A stretch of 64,000 nucleotides of DNA from Parascedosporium putredinis. Taxonomy: Eukaryota; Ascomycota; Sordariomycetes; Microascales; Microascaceae. The position numbers and the translations under genes were made by a program. Every line of letters starts with the position of its first letter. Position 1 is the stretch's first letter. The stretch lies in NCBI GenBank assembly GCA_949357655.1, contig CASHTG010000015.1, forward strand, positions 1,178,001 to 1,242,000, given 5' to 3'. The notes under the pieces were generated by a model that worked only from the letters and a program-made list of their open reading frames with translations, was not told the origin of the DNA and searched no databases. Of the stretch, positions 34,562-46,873 are shown piece after piece.

Positions 34562-36725
34562 ATGGCCGATTACGACGGCTTTGAGTATCTCCAGGAGGAC
34601 TTTCAGCCAGAAAGCCTAACTGTACCACGGCTGAGGTCCATTCTGGTTAAGCATAATGTGCAATACCCATCCACTGCGAAAAGCCTATCCTCGTCGATCT
34701 CTTCAACGACCAGATTGTGCCACAGAGGAAGAAGATCCTTGCCCGGGCCGCGAGGGCGAAGCGTTCGAGTTCCGGTATCGTAAACGCCGGTACCGAAGAC
34801 ATGTTCGATCTTGAGCCGCCGAAATCAACGCGAAGATCTCGCTCCCCGAGGAAATCTACAAATCCCGTCAAGAGCGAGGATTTTGACGAACCAACCTTGC
34901 CCGCATATTCCTCCCGTTCATCTCGTTCGGTGAGCCGCCAACTAGCGCAGACCTCGGATACCGATACTGTCCCCGACACAATTCGCAGTAGCCGACGAAC
35001 CGTCACTCCAAGGATAAAATCTGAGGAGCCGGAAGGTCATCGTTTCGGAAGGCTATCTACCGATCACGTCTCTGCAGAGCAGAGTGTATTCACCAGCGAT
35101 AACCCTTTCCAAAGTGGAAGCTCTCCGGTACCTGCAAAGACTCCTAATGGCCGTCGTTCCAGGACCCCAAAGTCGACCTCTAGACGACAAACCAACGGTG
35201 TGTTCTCCGCCAGCGAGGATGACACGCAGACCGGAATCTCCTACAACAAGGTGGCCTCGAGGTCAGTACGAAGACAGATTAGCGAACCACCTGAGCTCGA
35301 GCCCGGCGAAGAGTTCACCCCCGAAGCCCAGTTAGAACTTCAACAAGAGTGGGCCTCCCAGGGCAAGAGCGCCGTTGTCACCCGTCGAAAGGCCGCCGCC
35401 CCTGCAAGGAAGTCTATGCTGGTCACTTCTCTATGGGTCCTCTTCACCGCGCTCCTTGCGGCTTATGCGGCCTGGTATCGCCAAGAGAAGCTCGCAATAG
35501 GATATTGTGGTCTCGGCCGGCCGGCCACGCAGATCATCCCCCGAAGTTCCCGTACCCGAATGGGCCGTTCCCTTTATTGAGCCCCAATGTGAATCTTGCC
35601 CGGCCCACGCCTATTGCTATTCGAACTTCGAAGCCCGATGCGAACCTGACTTCATCCTGAAGCCCCACCCGCTCTCCTTTGGCGGTTTGGTTCCGCTTCC
35701 GCCCACCTGCGAGCCTGATGGGGAAAAAGTTCGCCGAGTGAAGGCTGTCGCCGATAAAGTGATCGAAGAGCTTCGCGAACGTCGAGCGCAGTTTGAGTGT
35801 AGCGAGTCCATTACTGAAACCGGAGAAAAACTCGAAACCCCTACGATTGAGGTTGAGGAACTGAAAGAAACCGTCAGCCGAAAGCGAAACAAGCGACTGA
35901 ACAAACAAGATTTTGACGACCTATGGGTCGCGGCCCTTGGCGAAGTGCAGGGCAGAGAGGAGGTTGAGGTAAAAGAGTAAGTGATGATCCATTTCCGAGT
36001 CCCCCATCAAACATGCAGAGTCCGGGAGCTATCAACCCAGGCCGAAGTCGAATTACGACCGCAACCGTAACCCACTATCGCTAGCTTTCAATTGTATTCT
36101 GACGAGAGACTAACCAGATCCTCTCTACCTCCTGTAGAAAAACCGGTGCCGGAGGTATTCCAAACACGTACCTCTCTTCCAGCTCTCTCGCTCGTGTTCC
36201 CCTCACGTGTGCGATCAAACGCTCCGTCATCAACGGACTGGAACGACATCGCATCACAATTGGATCTTTGATTGGCACCCTTCTCCTTGCCATCTATGCC
36301 AGGTCCCGTTATCTATCAGAGAGGGCTATAGCAGCCAAGGTCCCAGCCTTGGTCGATCTAGTCCTTGACCGGTTGCATAAGCAGAAAGACCTAGCTGAGG
36401 ATGTCCTAGAGGACCCCTGGCTTTTCCTACCGAACCTCAGAGACGATGTCCTTCGATCTGTGCACTCCCTTCCCGCCAGGGAACGATTGTGGCAACGAGT
36501 TCGAGCGGTTGTTGAACAGAACAGCAATGTTAGGACGGGGCAGAGAGAAAACTCCAACGGGGAGTTTGGCCGTGCTTGGGAGTGGATTGGGCCGATGGCG
36601 GGGATGGGGCGCGGCGCCGGAAGAGCGGCCGCGTATCGTGGGGCCCCGATGTTAGGGGCGATGAAACCCCTGAAGCGTCGGACAGGAAACACGCGAAGTG
36701 GGACGAGTCCCGGCCTATCTACTGA
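34562..36725 (+). CDS. SRC1: Inner nuclear membrane protein Src1/Heh1 (LEM/MAN1 family)
   Basis: Inner nuclear membrane protein of the Src1/Heh1-MAN1 family that tethers chromatin. N-terminal HeH helices (LTVPRLRSILVKHNVQYP), a basic Ser-rich nucleoplasmic region (SPRK, RRSRTPKSTSRRQ), first membrane segment SMLVTSLWVLFTALLAAYAAWY (about 35416-35481), a lumenal part with paired Cys (EPQCESCPAHAYC), second membrane segment IGSLIGTLLLAIYA, then the MAN1 C-terminal winged helix (DPWLFLPNLRDDVLRSVHSL). One intron, 35977-36137 (161 nt). Single losses at AAAA 34679-34682, one near 35524-35527, CCCCC 35538-35542 and GGG 36589-36591; repaired length 668 residues ending KWDESRPIY. Confidence 0.9.
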
Positions 36726-37545
36726 TTGATGTCTCGTTCTAGCCCCTTGAGTCGGGATGATTGGCGTACTTTTCTTTTGTCTCTTCTCTTTGTACGAAGT
36801 ACAATTTTCTGGCGGCCTAGTTGTGCTGGTCTCTTCGATCCCTTTATATCTCCACCTCAGCGCAGGCTTGGTGGTTGGGCGTTTTGGCGAAGACTGTAAG
36901 ATATACATCTTCCATCATCACTTACTAGTAGGGGTGGCCTACATCAACAAACTACATAATCTTCTTATTTCACCGACCCAAAAAATAAATAAAAATAAAA
37001 AATAAAAAATTACCACCAGTTGCCCCTGTTTCTTTTTCCAGATTGATCCAAGGCCATCCTCGCCATATATCCTCGTCATCTTTTTGGCTGCACACGTGAA
37101 TTTGGTTAATGATTATACACCCCGTATTCGATAGCCACATGTAGAAACCAATGAATAAATTATATAGCAACCATCATCTATGATAATGCAGCCTCGTTAT
37201 TATGACATGGGCAGCAGTCGAAGTTCCAACAAGTGCCATGAATATTGTATAGCGGTTGGTGACCTTCACCGACAAGACAGCGGGGATATTCACTTCGTGC
37301 TCGACCGGACATCTTCACGAATGCATAGTCAAAGTGCCAAACCATTTATGGTTTAGTTAGGTGGTAGGTTCGGTTTAAATATTGACAACGTCCAGGGTGG
37401 ACTCAAGTAATGAATTTCTTATGAGAAAATGGGTAAATATATTGGGTTAAATTTGACTATAGCACAAGGTCTTTTATTGACACTAGACAAAGGAGAAATT
37501 TCCTTCGGGGGTGGTTTCCTGAGGGTACAAATCTCAACCTTTTAT
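36726..37545. other. Convergent intergenic region, SRC1 / ATP4
   Basis: About 820 bases between two stops; contains an A/T-rich stretch near 36980-37010. No gene supported. Confidence 0.4.
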
Positions 37546-38574
37546 CTATTGAGCCTTGGAGGCGACAATCCCTGTGCGGTCGTTAGAAATTTCGAAGTCT
37601 GGCGAGGAGGGGGTGGGGGTGGAAACACAAGCAAGCATGAGACTAGACTTACTCTCAACATCCGCCACGCTCTGCTGAAGAATCTGCTGGAGCGACTTGG
37701 GGCTCTCAAGCTCCTTTTGGACCTTGGCGATGACGCTCTGGGCGAGCTCCTTCTGTTGGCGCTGCTTGACCTGGCTCTCGTAGCGGACCCACGAGTCAAG
37801 AACAGTCTTGGCCTCGGCGGCGATAGCGGTCTTCTGCTCAAGCTCGAAAGCCTCGGCCTCAAGCCTGGCGGTTTCCTAGAGGTCGACAAATGTCAGCCGA
37901 GTTTTCTACCTCGGTATCCGAGCCAGTGTTCCAAAAGAAAATCTTGCGGCGCTTGGACAAGAACGCAGGATTCGACCCTTATGTAGATTCTCAATTATCG
38001 TACCTTGGAGACCTCGAAGAGAGTCTTGGTGATGTCAACAACACCTTCCATCTGCTTCACGTCCTCAATGCGGGTCTGGACGGCGGCGGTGTGGTCGGCC
38101 CTGGCCTGGTTGAGGATGTTGAGGATCTTCTGGTTCTGGCCATTGGCCCACTCAGAGTACATGGGGCCACCATACTTGATGAGGCCACCCCAGACAGCGA
38201 GAAGGCAGAAGGCAACGACGGTCTCCTCGTTCATAACGTAGTACTCATTGCTGATGGCGTAGACAGAGAGACCGGCAGCGCTGGAAAGAATGGCGGTCTT
38301 GGAGAGAAGGCTGTTTCCGGGGAGCGCATCGACGATGGACTGGGCCTTCTTCTTGGGGTCCTCGGCGGGAACGTTGGAGGAGTGGCGGGCCGTCGTGAGC
38401 GAGGTGAGGGCGGGAACAGTTCGCCGAGCGATGGTCGGTCGGACGAGGTTGGCGCCTACAGTAAAGGTCAGAGACCGTCACAGAGATGGACGGAGGGCGC
38501 CAATTGATCATCTCCATCAATAGAAATGCATTTTCAAACGTACCTACGGCGCTTCGAGCCAAGCGAGACGCCAT
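37546..38574 (-). CDS. ATP4: Mitochondrial ATP synthase subunit 4 (b), peripheral stalk
   Basis: Subunit b of the F1Fo ATP synthase stator, inner membrane. Four exons on the minus strand: 38574-38544, 38455-38004, 37875-37653 and 37571-37546; introns of 88, 128 and 81 nt. MASRLARSAVG and the following Arg/Thr-rich part form the presequence (RPTIARRTVPALTSLTTARHS). Hydrophobic segments include LSVYAISNEYYVMNEETVVAF and FCLLAVWGGLIKYG; a long helical region follows (QNQKILNILNQARADHT, DSWVRYESQVKQRQQKELAQ), ending RIVASKAQ. 243 residues, the usual size, with no frameshift. Confidence 0.95.
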
Positions 38575-38952
38575 TGTGTTGGAATGGAGATGCTGAAATG
38601 AGGGTGTTTAGCTGCTGGTTACAGATGGGAACATGGGAGTGATTGGCGATGTGAGGTTTTATCGCGCTACTTCGGCAATATCAAAAATCACGTGACACTA
38701 CAGAGAGCCGGTTCCGGCCTAGTGGCCGATGTTAGTTTGTCGGGCCCACTTTATTTTTTCAAGTCTTGGCATCGCCTCTTGAAGGGAATTTCTGAGCAGA
38801 GGTGCCGTTCCCTTGTAGTGAAAGGCAAAAAGAAAAAGAAAAAGAGAGAGAGAAAGAGACGAGGAGACTCCTTTACTTGTTGATATCTTTCTTGTTTTCC
38901 TTTTGCCTCTGGTCGCGAAATCATCATTGGTCCTTCTTATATACGGACCAAA
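38575..38952. promoter_or_regulatory. Divergent promoter region, ATP4 / NOC4
   Basis: About 380 bases; contains TCACGTGA-like CACGTGAC at 38691-38698 and a purine-rich tract at 38826-38870 close to the NOC4 start. Confidence 0.4.
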
Positions 38953-40731
38953 ATGCCTGCGATCACAGCCAAAGACGATGGCTTAAAACGCAAGCGCAAG
39001 GTCACCAAGGACGATGTGAAGAAGAGGGCACGAGCGGGTGAGAGTGGCAGCGACGATGAAGATGTCCATTCCCAGATCCTCTTATTAGAGGCTGAAATCC
39101 TGGAATCCAAGAAGAATTACAACAACATTGTGAAACTTATCAACATCGCCAAGGATCATGAGTCGGACACCGAGTCCGCCATCTTCGCTTCCGTGGCTTT
39201 ATGTCGAGTCTTCATCCGATTGCTGGCGGCCGGGAACCTCACGCTCCAGCGCGGTGCCTCTGACAAGGAGGCCATCGTCATTCAATGGTTGAAGGACCAG
39301 CTATCCGAGTACAAGGCCATTCTCGTTACTCTTGTGTCCGACCAAGACCTAGCTTCAACCGCATTAACCCTCGCGATGAAGGTGCTGAAGGCCGAGGGTG
39401 AGCAGCTCAACGCCAACAAGGACTTTTACGTGTTTCCAAAGGAGTTCCTCGAACACATTGTGCTGGCCCTCGTAAAGTCCAAGAATTCTGATGCGCGCGA
39501 GGAATTTGTCGAGAAGTATGTGGACGAGTACGACGACGTGCGCTTCTTCACACACCAAGCCACCAAGTAAGTGTTTAGGTTTCCTCAAATCGTTGCAGCG
39601 TACGGATGAGATAATCTAACCTTAGTCTAGGAACATTCTTACAACCCGGTCTGCCGAATTCACAGACCCTGAGTGGTTCGACCTCTTCTTTGACCTTTGC
39701 TCGCCATCGACGGGGTCCCCGGCTCTAACGCCGAGCTGGAGGACTTCTACATGCCCGCGCCAAAGAAGAAGGCGCACAACCTCTTTTCTCTCGCTCAGCA
39801 TAAGAAGTACGCCCAAGAAGCCTGGCTGGCACTAGTAAGCCTTACCATCACGAGAGAACAGCAAAGAAGGTGCTGTCCTCTCTTGCGAGCGTCATCGCTC
39901 CATGGTTTACGAAACCCGAGCTTCTCTCCGACTTCTTGACGGACTGTTATAATTCCTCGGGCCCTGTCCCTTCTCGCCCTGTCCGGCGTCTTCTACCTGA
40001 TCGAAAACCGCAATCTTGACTACCCATCCTTCTACCCCAAACTCTACTCTCTTCTCGATAGGGATATCCTTCACTCCAAATATCGATCCCGGTTCTTCCG
40101 GCTTCTTGATACCTTCCTTGCTTCAACCCATCTTCCAGCAGCCCTTGTAGCTAGCTTCATCAAGCGTTTATCAAGGCTGGCTCTCAACGCGCCGCCAGGC
40201 GCGATTGTCTTTGTCGTGCCCTGGATCTACAACCTGTTCCAGCGCCACCCCGCATGCACATTCATGATGCACCGCGAGCTGCGGAGCTCGGGGCAAAAGG
40301 AAGCGGTAGAAAGCGAAGGGTTTAAGGATCCCTTTTACCTGACGAGACCGACCCCTTGGAGACCAAGGCGATTGAGAGCTGCATATGGGAAATTGTGCAG
40401 CTACAATCACACTACCATCCTAACGTTGCTACAATCGCCAAGATTATCTCTGAGCAATTCACAAAACGAACCTATAATATGGAGGATTTCCTAGACCACT
40501 CCTACGCCAGCGTAAGTTGAACAGCCTTGTCCATACTTTGGGAAGAGGGGAGGACTCAACCTCACGGCTTGCTAACGCGATTCACTTTGCTAGTTACTCG
40601 ACTCAGAAATGTCCAAAGATGTTAAGAAGGCACCAGTAGTTGAATATCAGATACCTAAGAGGATATTTCTTCCTCAAGATGCGGATTCGGGCGTTGCAGA
40701 CAGTTTGCTCGTCAGGCTGTGGGATTTCTAA
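38953..40731 (+). CDS. NOC4: Nucleolar complex protein Noc4 (40S ribosome maturation)
   Basis: Noc4 works with Nop14 in nuclear maturation and export of the small ribosomal subunit. Three exons: 38953-39566, 39631-40512 and 40594-40731 (introns 64 and 81 nt). It starts MPAITAKDDGLKRKRK with a nuclear-localisation-like basic stretch; helical repeats follow, then the CBF/Mak21-type C-terminal region: LLAIDGVPGSNAELEDFYM, APWFTKPELLSDFLTDCY, SGVFYLIENRNLDYPSFYP, PPGAIVFVVPWIYNLFQRHP. It ends QIPKRIFLPQDADSG. Four single losses in exon 2: TTT 39696-39698, AAA 39863-39865, GGG 39959-39961 and TTTT 40333-40336. Repaired length 545 residues. Confidence 0.94.
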
Positions 40732-41444
40732 TCTGTCGTTGACAATTATAGCTGGAGGTGTCCTGTATATATACCCAAAGTTGGCGGTTTTGTAAATAGC
40801 GTGTAGCTACCAGCATCAATAGCACAAGATCTCGTGCGCTAAACAAGGTGTCGTTGAGTCTGCATTTCCCGGATTTGATAAACGAGACAAGGCTTATATG
40901 CGAGAAGAACACATCGGTCCTGGTACCAGTCTAATACGAGAGCGAGCACAGAGATAGCCCGGCAGTAGTGATGTAACTCCAGAGGGACCCTCCGCAGACA
41001 CGTCCACTGCCAGACCCGAAAAGGTCGACCGCAAAAAGAATGTGCAAAACATGGATCTATTAAGTTTATAGAGTATATTCTATACCTCAACAGAGACGGC
41101 TCGCAAAGCCTCGCCAGTATGATGAGAATCGTCGTACCTCAGTAGATAAAGTGTTCTCTGTCTGGTAGTGGTTAGGCGAGCAACTCGCAACCGGCACGGG
41201 GCTCCAAGACTCGCCACGATGACATAGGCGCGGCTACACGTTCAAGCCCACGACCGGCGAAAATGGTTTCTTTTCTTTTTCTTTTTAATTCCATCCCAAA
41301 TAAGGGTGACGCAGAAGAAGAGGACCAAGAATAGGAAAGCAGAAAGAAAAGGAAGGGACAGAGGCTGATTGTTAGAAAGGGGGACGATCGATTGCCGTTC
41401 GCGCATATTTGAGCTTGGAACGCTTTCCGGAAGGCGGTTTAGTC
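40732..41444. other. Convergent intergenic region, NOC4 / F-box gene
   Basis: About 710 bases between stop codons. No gene supported; an alternative C-terminus of the F-box gene (ending KRSKLKYARTAIDRPPF) would extend to 41372. Confidence 0.4.
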
Positions 41445-42579
41445 TCAAAACCTGCTGATGCCTCCGACCGGATAGGAGGAGGAGAGGTAGACTTGGGGAT
41501 ATAGCGAACGACAATTAGGGTTGATGTGAGATTGCCACAGATGGTCGGCATGGGTCCTGCCTTCGCCAAAGTCTTTCCAGGTGGTGAACTGGAGCACTCG
41601 CTGGTTTTTTGGCTGTATCATGTCGCATTTGATAAGGTTGAAATCGGTATAGCACGCTGTACAACCGCGGACCACGTTAAGATTTGTTCGGAGCTCTCCG
41701 CACTGACGTTTATCGCAGTCCAAGGGGTGTTCCCAGATGCATTTAAAGATGTCGTTCTTCGGGGCCGGGTAATTTGAAGGGATGGTGAATGGATAGAGTT
41801 GTGACCACGAAATATGGGCGCAGGGGTTTGCGACTTCTCGGTGAATCTGGAGGCCGTGAAGGAGACTGCCCACCCCTTTAAGCAAGTCCTCAGAGATATT
41901 TTTGCTGGGAAGCACCCATATCGTCAACTTCATCATCAGGCGTCCGTGGACGACCCTCGTGGTTCTCTGGAAGGTGTAGGTAGGGTCGCCGCCCCCGAGG
42001 TCGTAGATCTTGTGGCTGTCCAAAAGGGAACGGGGAAAGCGGGAGTCAGCGCGCCGATGAGATTGCATGATGGCGGTGACCATGCTGAATGAGATGAATC
42101 CAGAGGCCCATTCAACCACAGACTCGCAGGGCTTCAACTCCACGTCAGAGCCCCAATCGAGAGGTTCTCCGTCGATTTTTGACCACCTGTGTCCATCCCG
42201 TATCAGAGATCTTGGAACACGGAAGTAGTGAAGCTTGTGGCACATAGAACACAGGATCATGTCCGGATACATGTTGCAGCGATCAAAGATCTGGAGAAGC
42301 TGTAAGCGACTAACTTGATCGCGGTTGACGGCGCCAGTCCCAAAGACCTTAAGCATGTGCTTGTCGACGAGGGCAAGGGAGGCACGGGAGCCTCCGTCGA
42401 GGTGGTCCGCGATGAGGCGCAAGAGTTCCACGGGCAAGTCGTGAATCGTAACCCGCTCTCGAGGGGAGCCGGGGGTTCTTTAACAGCGGGTCTAGAACGG
42501 GGGCTGCGCAACGAATTGGCAACTTGCTGGTCGTTATTACGGTCGTTGATCCGGTGCCCATCTTGTCGTTTTCAAACAA
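41445..42579 (-). CDS. F-box-type fungal protein
   Basis: F-box family protein, presumably a substrate adaptor of an SCF ligase; target unknown. The clear part begins ERVTIHDLPVELLRLIADHL (F-box-like) and runs through a conserved Cys-rich segment (CSMCHKLHYFRVPRSL) and CGELRTNLNVVRGCTACYTDF to VYLSSSYPVGGISRF. The upstream ATG at 42579 (MFENDKMGTG) joins the F-box only if two bases are restored, for instance in GGGG 42463-42466 and GGGGG 42471-42475, giving 378 residues. The N-terminus is therefore uncertain, and the C-terminus could read in another frame to 41372. Confidence 0.7.
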
Positions 42580-44176
42580 AGAAAGATGGGTGTGGGGGTA
42601 TCCGTGGTAGCTCGAGGAAGCGAAGTCGGCGTGTGTGTAAGGTATACGAGATGTTGCGACCCGGAGACTACCAGAACAAGAGCAGTCTTTTTATGCCAAA
42701 CATTTCGACAAAAATTTCGAAGTGGTGATCCTCTTGTTGAGGAATTTGCCCAAGGGGTTTCCGGCTCTAGGGCCTCGTTCTGTCGCTAGGGGGCAGTTGG
42801 GCACGTTTGTACAAGGGAACGAGGCCGACGCCTCTGGTCTGGTATTTTGGATCTAGTTTCGCATGGAACATGTATAAATGTCTAAGCTAGGTGCGCAACT
42901 TCAAGAAAATCGGTGCCACTGGGGTATCACTGGATATCGAGAGGTTTCGCGTTGAGGACACTTGCCCTCATACACATACGTGTGTGGGATGGAACAGTAT
43001 CCTATCTCAAAGGAGGCAAAACCACGCTCCATGATGATTCCTTGGAGGTGAAATCCGCAGCATGGCGAGGGTAAATCGAGAATGGAATATCAGGGTCCAA
43101 AGGATATAAACGGCAACATGCCTTGCATCCATGGATCCACGTGTCCAACGAATGATAGACTCTCCTCTCGATGTTCGTGCATCATGTTAAATCCGACTAT
43201 TAGCGCATGGGCGGCCCTGGTTTGCGAAATATTATGCAATTAGGATACACTAGACTCGATAGGAGCTGAATAACTTTAAGCTGAGGTTTGATGTTGTTAA
43301 AGAGCGCGCTGCCATGCAAAGAGGGAATCAGCAAGTTGAAGTTGAAGTTGAGGGAGCTGAGGCGACTTACCCATTTCAGCAAGGTCCCGTACAGTGCGAT
43401 AGTCCATTGCAAGACCAATGCTTCCGGTCAGTCAACAATAGGTGCTTATCGTAGAGTGCATCGAAGTATTGGCGATTGCATGGGCAAATGGGAAGCATCC
43501 AAATGGGTTGCCAATTCGATCAATATAAGAGTACTGTATTATACCTCTCTACATGCGCTCGATGATCCGGGGGTTCGTTGGTTGTCTTCAAATTGGTGAG
43601 ATTCTCGCAGGGCTGCAGCTCTGGAGGGAAGGATTGGTTGGCGCCAGCACCTCAATGTGCACTGTGTGACTTCATCGCCCCGGAAGAATGCTCCGAATCC
43701 TTGACCTACAAGGACAAGGGCGACAGGCAGAGAGAGAGAGAGAGGAGCAGGCAAAAGTCACTCCCTCGCACTCGCCGTCCTCAACTCAATGCCCACTTAC
43801 CTTCGTCACCAGCTGAACCTCAGCAAATCCTTTTTCCAGCCTCTACACGTAGGTCTTTCAAACCCTCAAAACTCCCTGTTGGCCCTCTAGAATTCTCTTC
43901 TCTGGATGGCAGACGTTTCTTGGTGGGCCTCACTCTGATCCAGCCATTTCCCATTGTGGAGGGACTGACTGCCCACCCCGTGACGTGACGAACCGACCGA
44001 TTGCGGCGAATGACACCGCTAACCTTGTCTGCGCAGTCCTCACTCTAGGATCATCGCCACGAGGCTTTTGCATTTCGTTTGCGTAATTAAGAAATCAACT
44101 AGGTTCTAGTGGTATTCGAAGCAAATCTTCCTCTGATTTACCCCTCCTTCTGTTTCGCCGGGGCAAACCCCGCGTA
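42580..44176. other. Long divergent intergenic region, F-box gene / Mg transporter
   Basis: About 1.6 kb. No gene supported; includes an AG-dinucleotide-rich tract at 43727-43745. Confidence 0.4.
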
Positions 44177-46873
44177 ATGGAGACGAATCCCTTCGCGCCA
44201 CTCGCGTCGACGAGTCGAGACCAGCGATCGACCCCCGGAGACCAAAACCCCGACCCTCAGAGCGCAGCTTCGTCCGCCCTCGACCCGGGCTCGTCGTCCA
44301 AGGCAAACTCTAAACGCAAAAATCTCGACGTGGGGAAAGAAGAAACGTTCCCGTCGCAAGTCGTTTGCCCCACTTCCAGGGGACTCCATCGTGGACGATG
44401 ATCACCCCAACGCGGCAGACACCACGCGCGACGGCCTATATTCTCTTCGGAGGAACCTGAGCCAGTCTAGCCTCGGTAGCGAGCCGCTCTTACTGAACCA
44501 TCGGTTAGTCCATCAACCCTCCGCTCCTCTCCCGGAGCTGGACAACACCCTCACGGGCCGAGCCCCTTCAACGCGACAAGCTAACCAACACTTCTTTTCC
44601 CTTCACCCTTTTCTATAGAGATCACCACCAGATTCCCCGTAGCCGCACAACTCCCACAATCCAGCCCTCGCCTTCATTTGTCCGTCGAAACAGCCGCCGT
44701 AGGTTGAGCGTGTCCGCGGATCCCGCAGAGAGAGATGTCGACAGATATGACGAGCGGACGCCTCTCATGTCGAGCTCCTTCCATATGAGGCGGGCCGATT
44801 CTGCCTTTGGCACATTGGGCCTTGACCAGAGTCAATATCGGCGCCGAGACTCCAACGCCTCCTCGAGGACCAAGCCGTCCGCCTTCAACGTCAACTATCC
44901 ACCCTCTGTACCCGGAACACCCACTCTTGGTCCTAGCGCTGGCCTTGACATGAGTTTCGGCGATGTCATGATACGCGACGAACTAGCGCGGGCCGATACC
45001 CCCGGAAACCTAAGCTCGGATGAAGACGTCGGCGAGACCGACGAGGGCGGTGCACCCAAGTCTTTGTCAAATAAGTCTCGAAGGAATACGGGTCTTCAAT
45101 CGGCGGAAGATGACGTCTGCTTCCCTGCACCAGACCTGTCCGAGGTTGCGGAAGAAGGGGAGTCCTTATACTCGGCTCGCAGCGCCTCTACCCCACAGTT
45201 CAATCCCCGCCGCCGCCGTAGGGGACCTTGGCCCGACCTGTCTGTCTTGGACTCGTGGAGCCGGTATGAGAAGGAGCAGGAAACGGTGCGCGTGAAGAAG
45301 ATTACCGAGCCGCAGCTCATTAATGGGAGGTTGCGCGCTGTCCATAAGGGGTGGTATCTCTCCGAGGACGACGCACCTTACCGCTTCACGTACTTCAACG
45401 AGGAACTCCAGAGCACGATACACAGCCAGAGCATATCCGGTTTGGTCCAAGAGGGAGGCTTCCGTGAGCTCTTCGTCCCCGACCCTCGCCTGCTCTCCGA
45501 CGATGAGTCGGATGACGAAGCCGATTCAATGGAAAGATGAACCCGTTTGCAACGTTCGCGTCGAGAGTCCGCCGCTCCAGCGAGCCGGGCGATGCCGCCA
45601 GGCCCTCGGTTTCGCGAAAACTGTCCGCCCTCACGACCCAGGGCAATAGCGACCTATTAGCTACCTCTCGGCAAGGACTCGACCGCGAGCGCCCCCTTAG
45701 CGTCGAGACTAGCCGGCGGCAACAGGTCTCGAACTCCGAGCGCCGCCTCCAAGCACAGCTCCAGCTCGCAACAGCGCAAGGGTCCAAAATATGGTGACCG
45801 GCCCATCTGGTGGCTTGATGTGCTCAGCCCGACCGAGTCAGAGATGAAGGCAATATCGCAGACCTTTGGTATCCATCCCTGACGGCCGAGGATATCATGG
45901 TGCAGGAGGCACGCGAAAGGTTGAGCTCTTTCGCAACTACTACTTTGTTAATTACCGGACGTTCGACCAGGACATCAACAGCGAGAACTACATGGAGCCT
46001 GTCAATATGTACACGGTTGTCTTCCGCGAGGGCATCATCAGCTTCCACTTTTCTCCCACGCCCCACGCTGCTAACGTGCGCCGCCGAATCCGGCAGCTCA
46101 AGGATTACCTGATGGTGTCGTCGGACTGGATCTCATACGCCATCATTGATGACATCACAGACGTATTTGGCCCCTTGATCCACAACATTGAAGAAGAGGT
46201 TGACGATATAGACGAGTGTATCATGAGTTCATGGGGTACTGCAGCTAAAAAGGTAGAAAAAGACGACGAGAAGGTTAGCGATGACGGTTCCTCCATCACC
46301 GAGGTTGTCAACACAGCCGACGTGCTTCGCCGCGCGGGTGACTGTCGAAAACGAGTGATGAGTCTGTACCGTTTGTTGGGCAACAAGGCAGACGTCATCA
46401 AGGGATTCGCCAAGAGATGCAACGAGCAGTGGGAGGTTACACCCCACTCCGATATTGGTCTCTATCTCGGCGACATCCAGGATCACATCCTGACCATGAC
46501 GTCCAATCTCAGCCACTATGAAATGTATGTGTATCTTGGGCTGTTCTGCTCTTCTTCACCCTGCTAGTCTCTCCCAGCTAACGTTTCTTTTGTGCGCAGG
46601 ATCCTCGCCAGAGCTCATGGAAATTATCTCGCGCAAATTAACCTCAAGATGACAGAGCGCTCGGAGCAGACTGCTGACAGCCTCAACAAACTGACAGTCC
46701 TTGGTACCATCGTCCTCCCTATGAACATCATCACTGGCCTATGGGGCATGAACGTCTGGGTGCCCGGCCAAGAGTACGAAGGCGACCTCACTTGGTTTTT
46801 CTGCATCACCCTAGGCCTGATCTGTTTTGGTTTTGCTTGCTATTATGCCGCAAGAAGAGTCTACCTTATATGA
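44177..46873 (+). CDS. CorA-family Mg2+ transporter, Mnr2/Alr type
   Basis: CorA/MIT magnesium transporter of the fungal Alr1/Mnr2 type. Three exons: 44177-44503, 44619-46524 and 46600-46873 (introns 115 and 75 nt). A long basic, Ser-rich cytosolic N-terminus (RYDERTPLMSSSFHMRRADS) precedes the CorA domain (RPIWWLDVLSPTE, FRNYYFVNYRTFDQD, NMYTVVFREGIISFHF) and the pore region with GMN (NIITGLWGMNVWVPG) and two C-terminal membrane segments. Seven apparent single losses: AAAAA 44318-44322, GGGG 44332-44335, AAA 45533-45535, CC near 45655, GG 45670-45671, CCC 45878-45880 and AAA 45916-45918. Repaired length 837 residues. A long disordered N-terminus slightly favours Mnr2 (vacuolar) over Alr1; this is inference. 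Confidence 0.9.
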
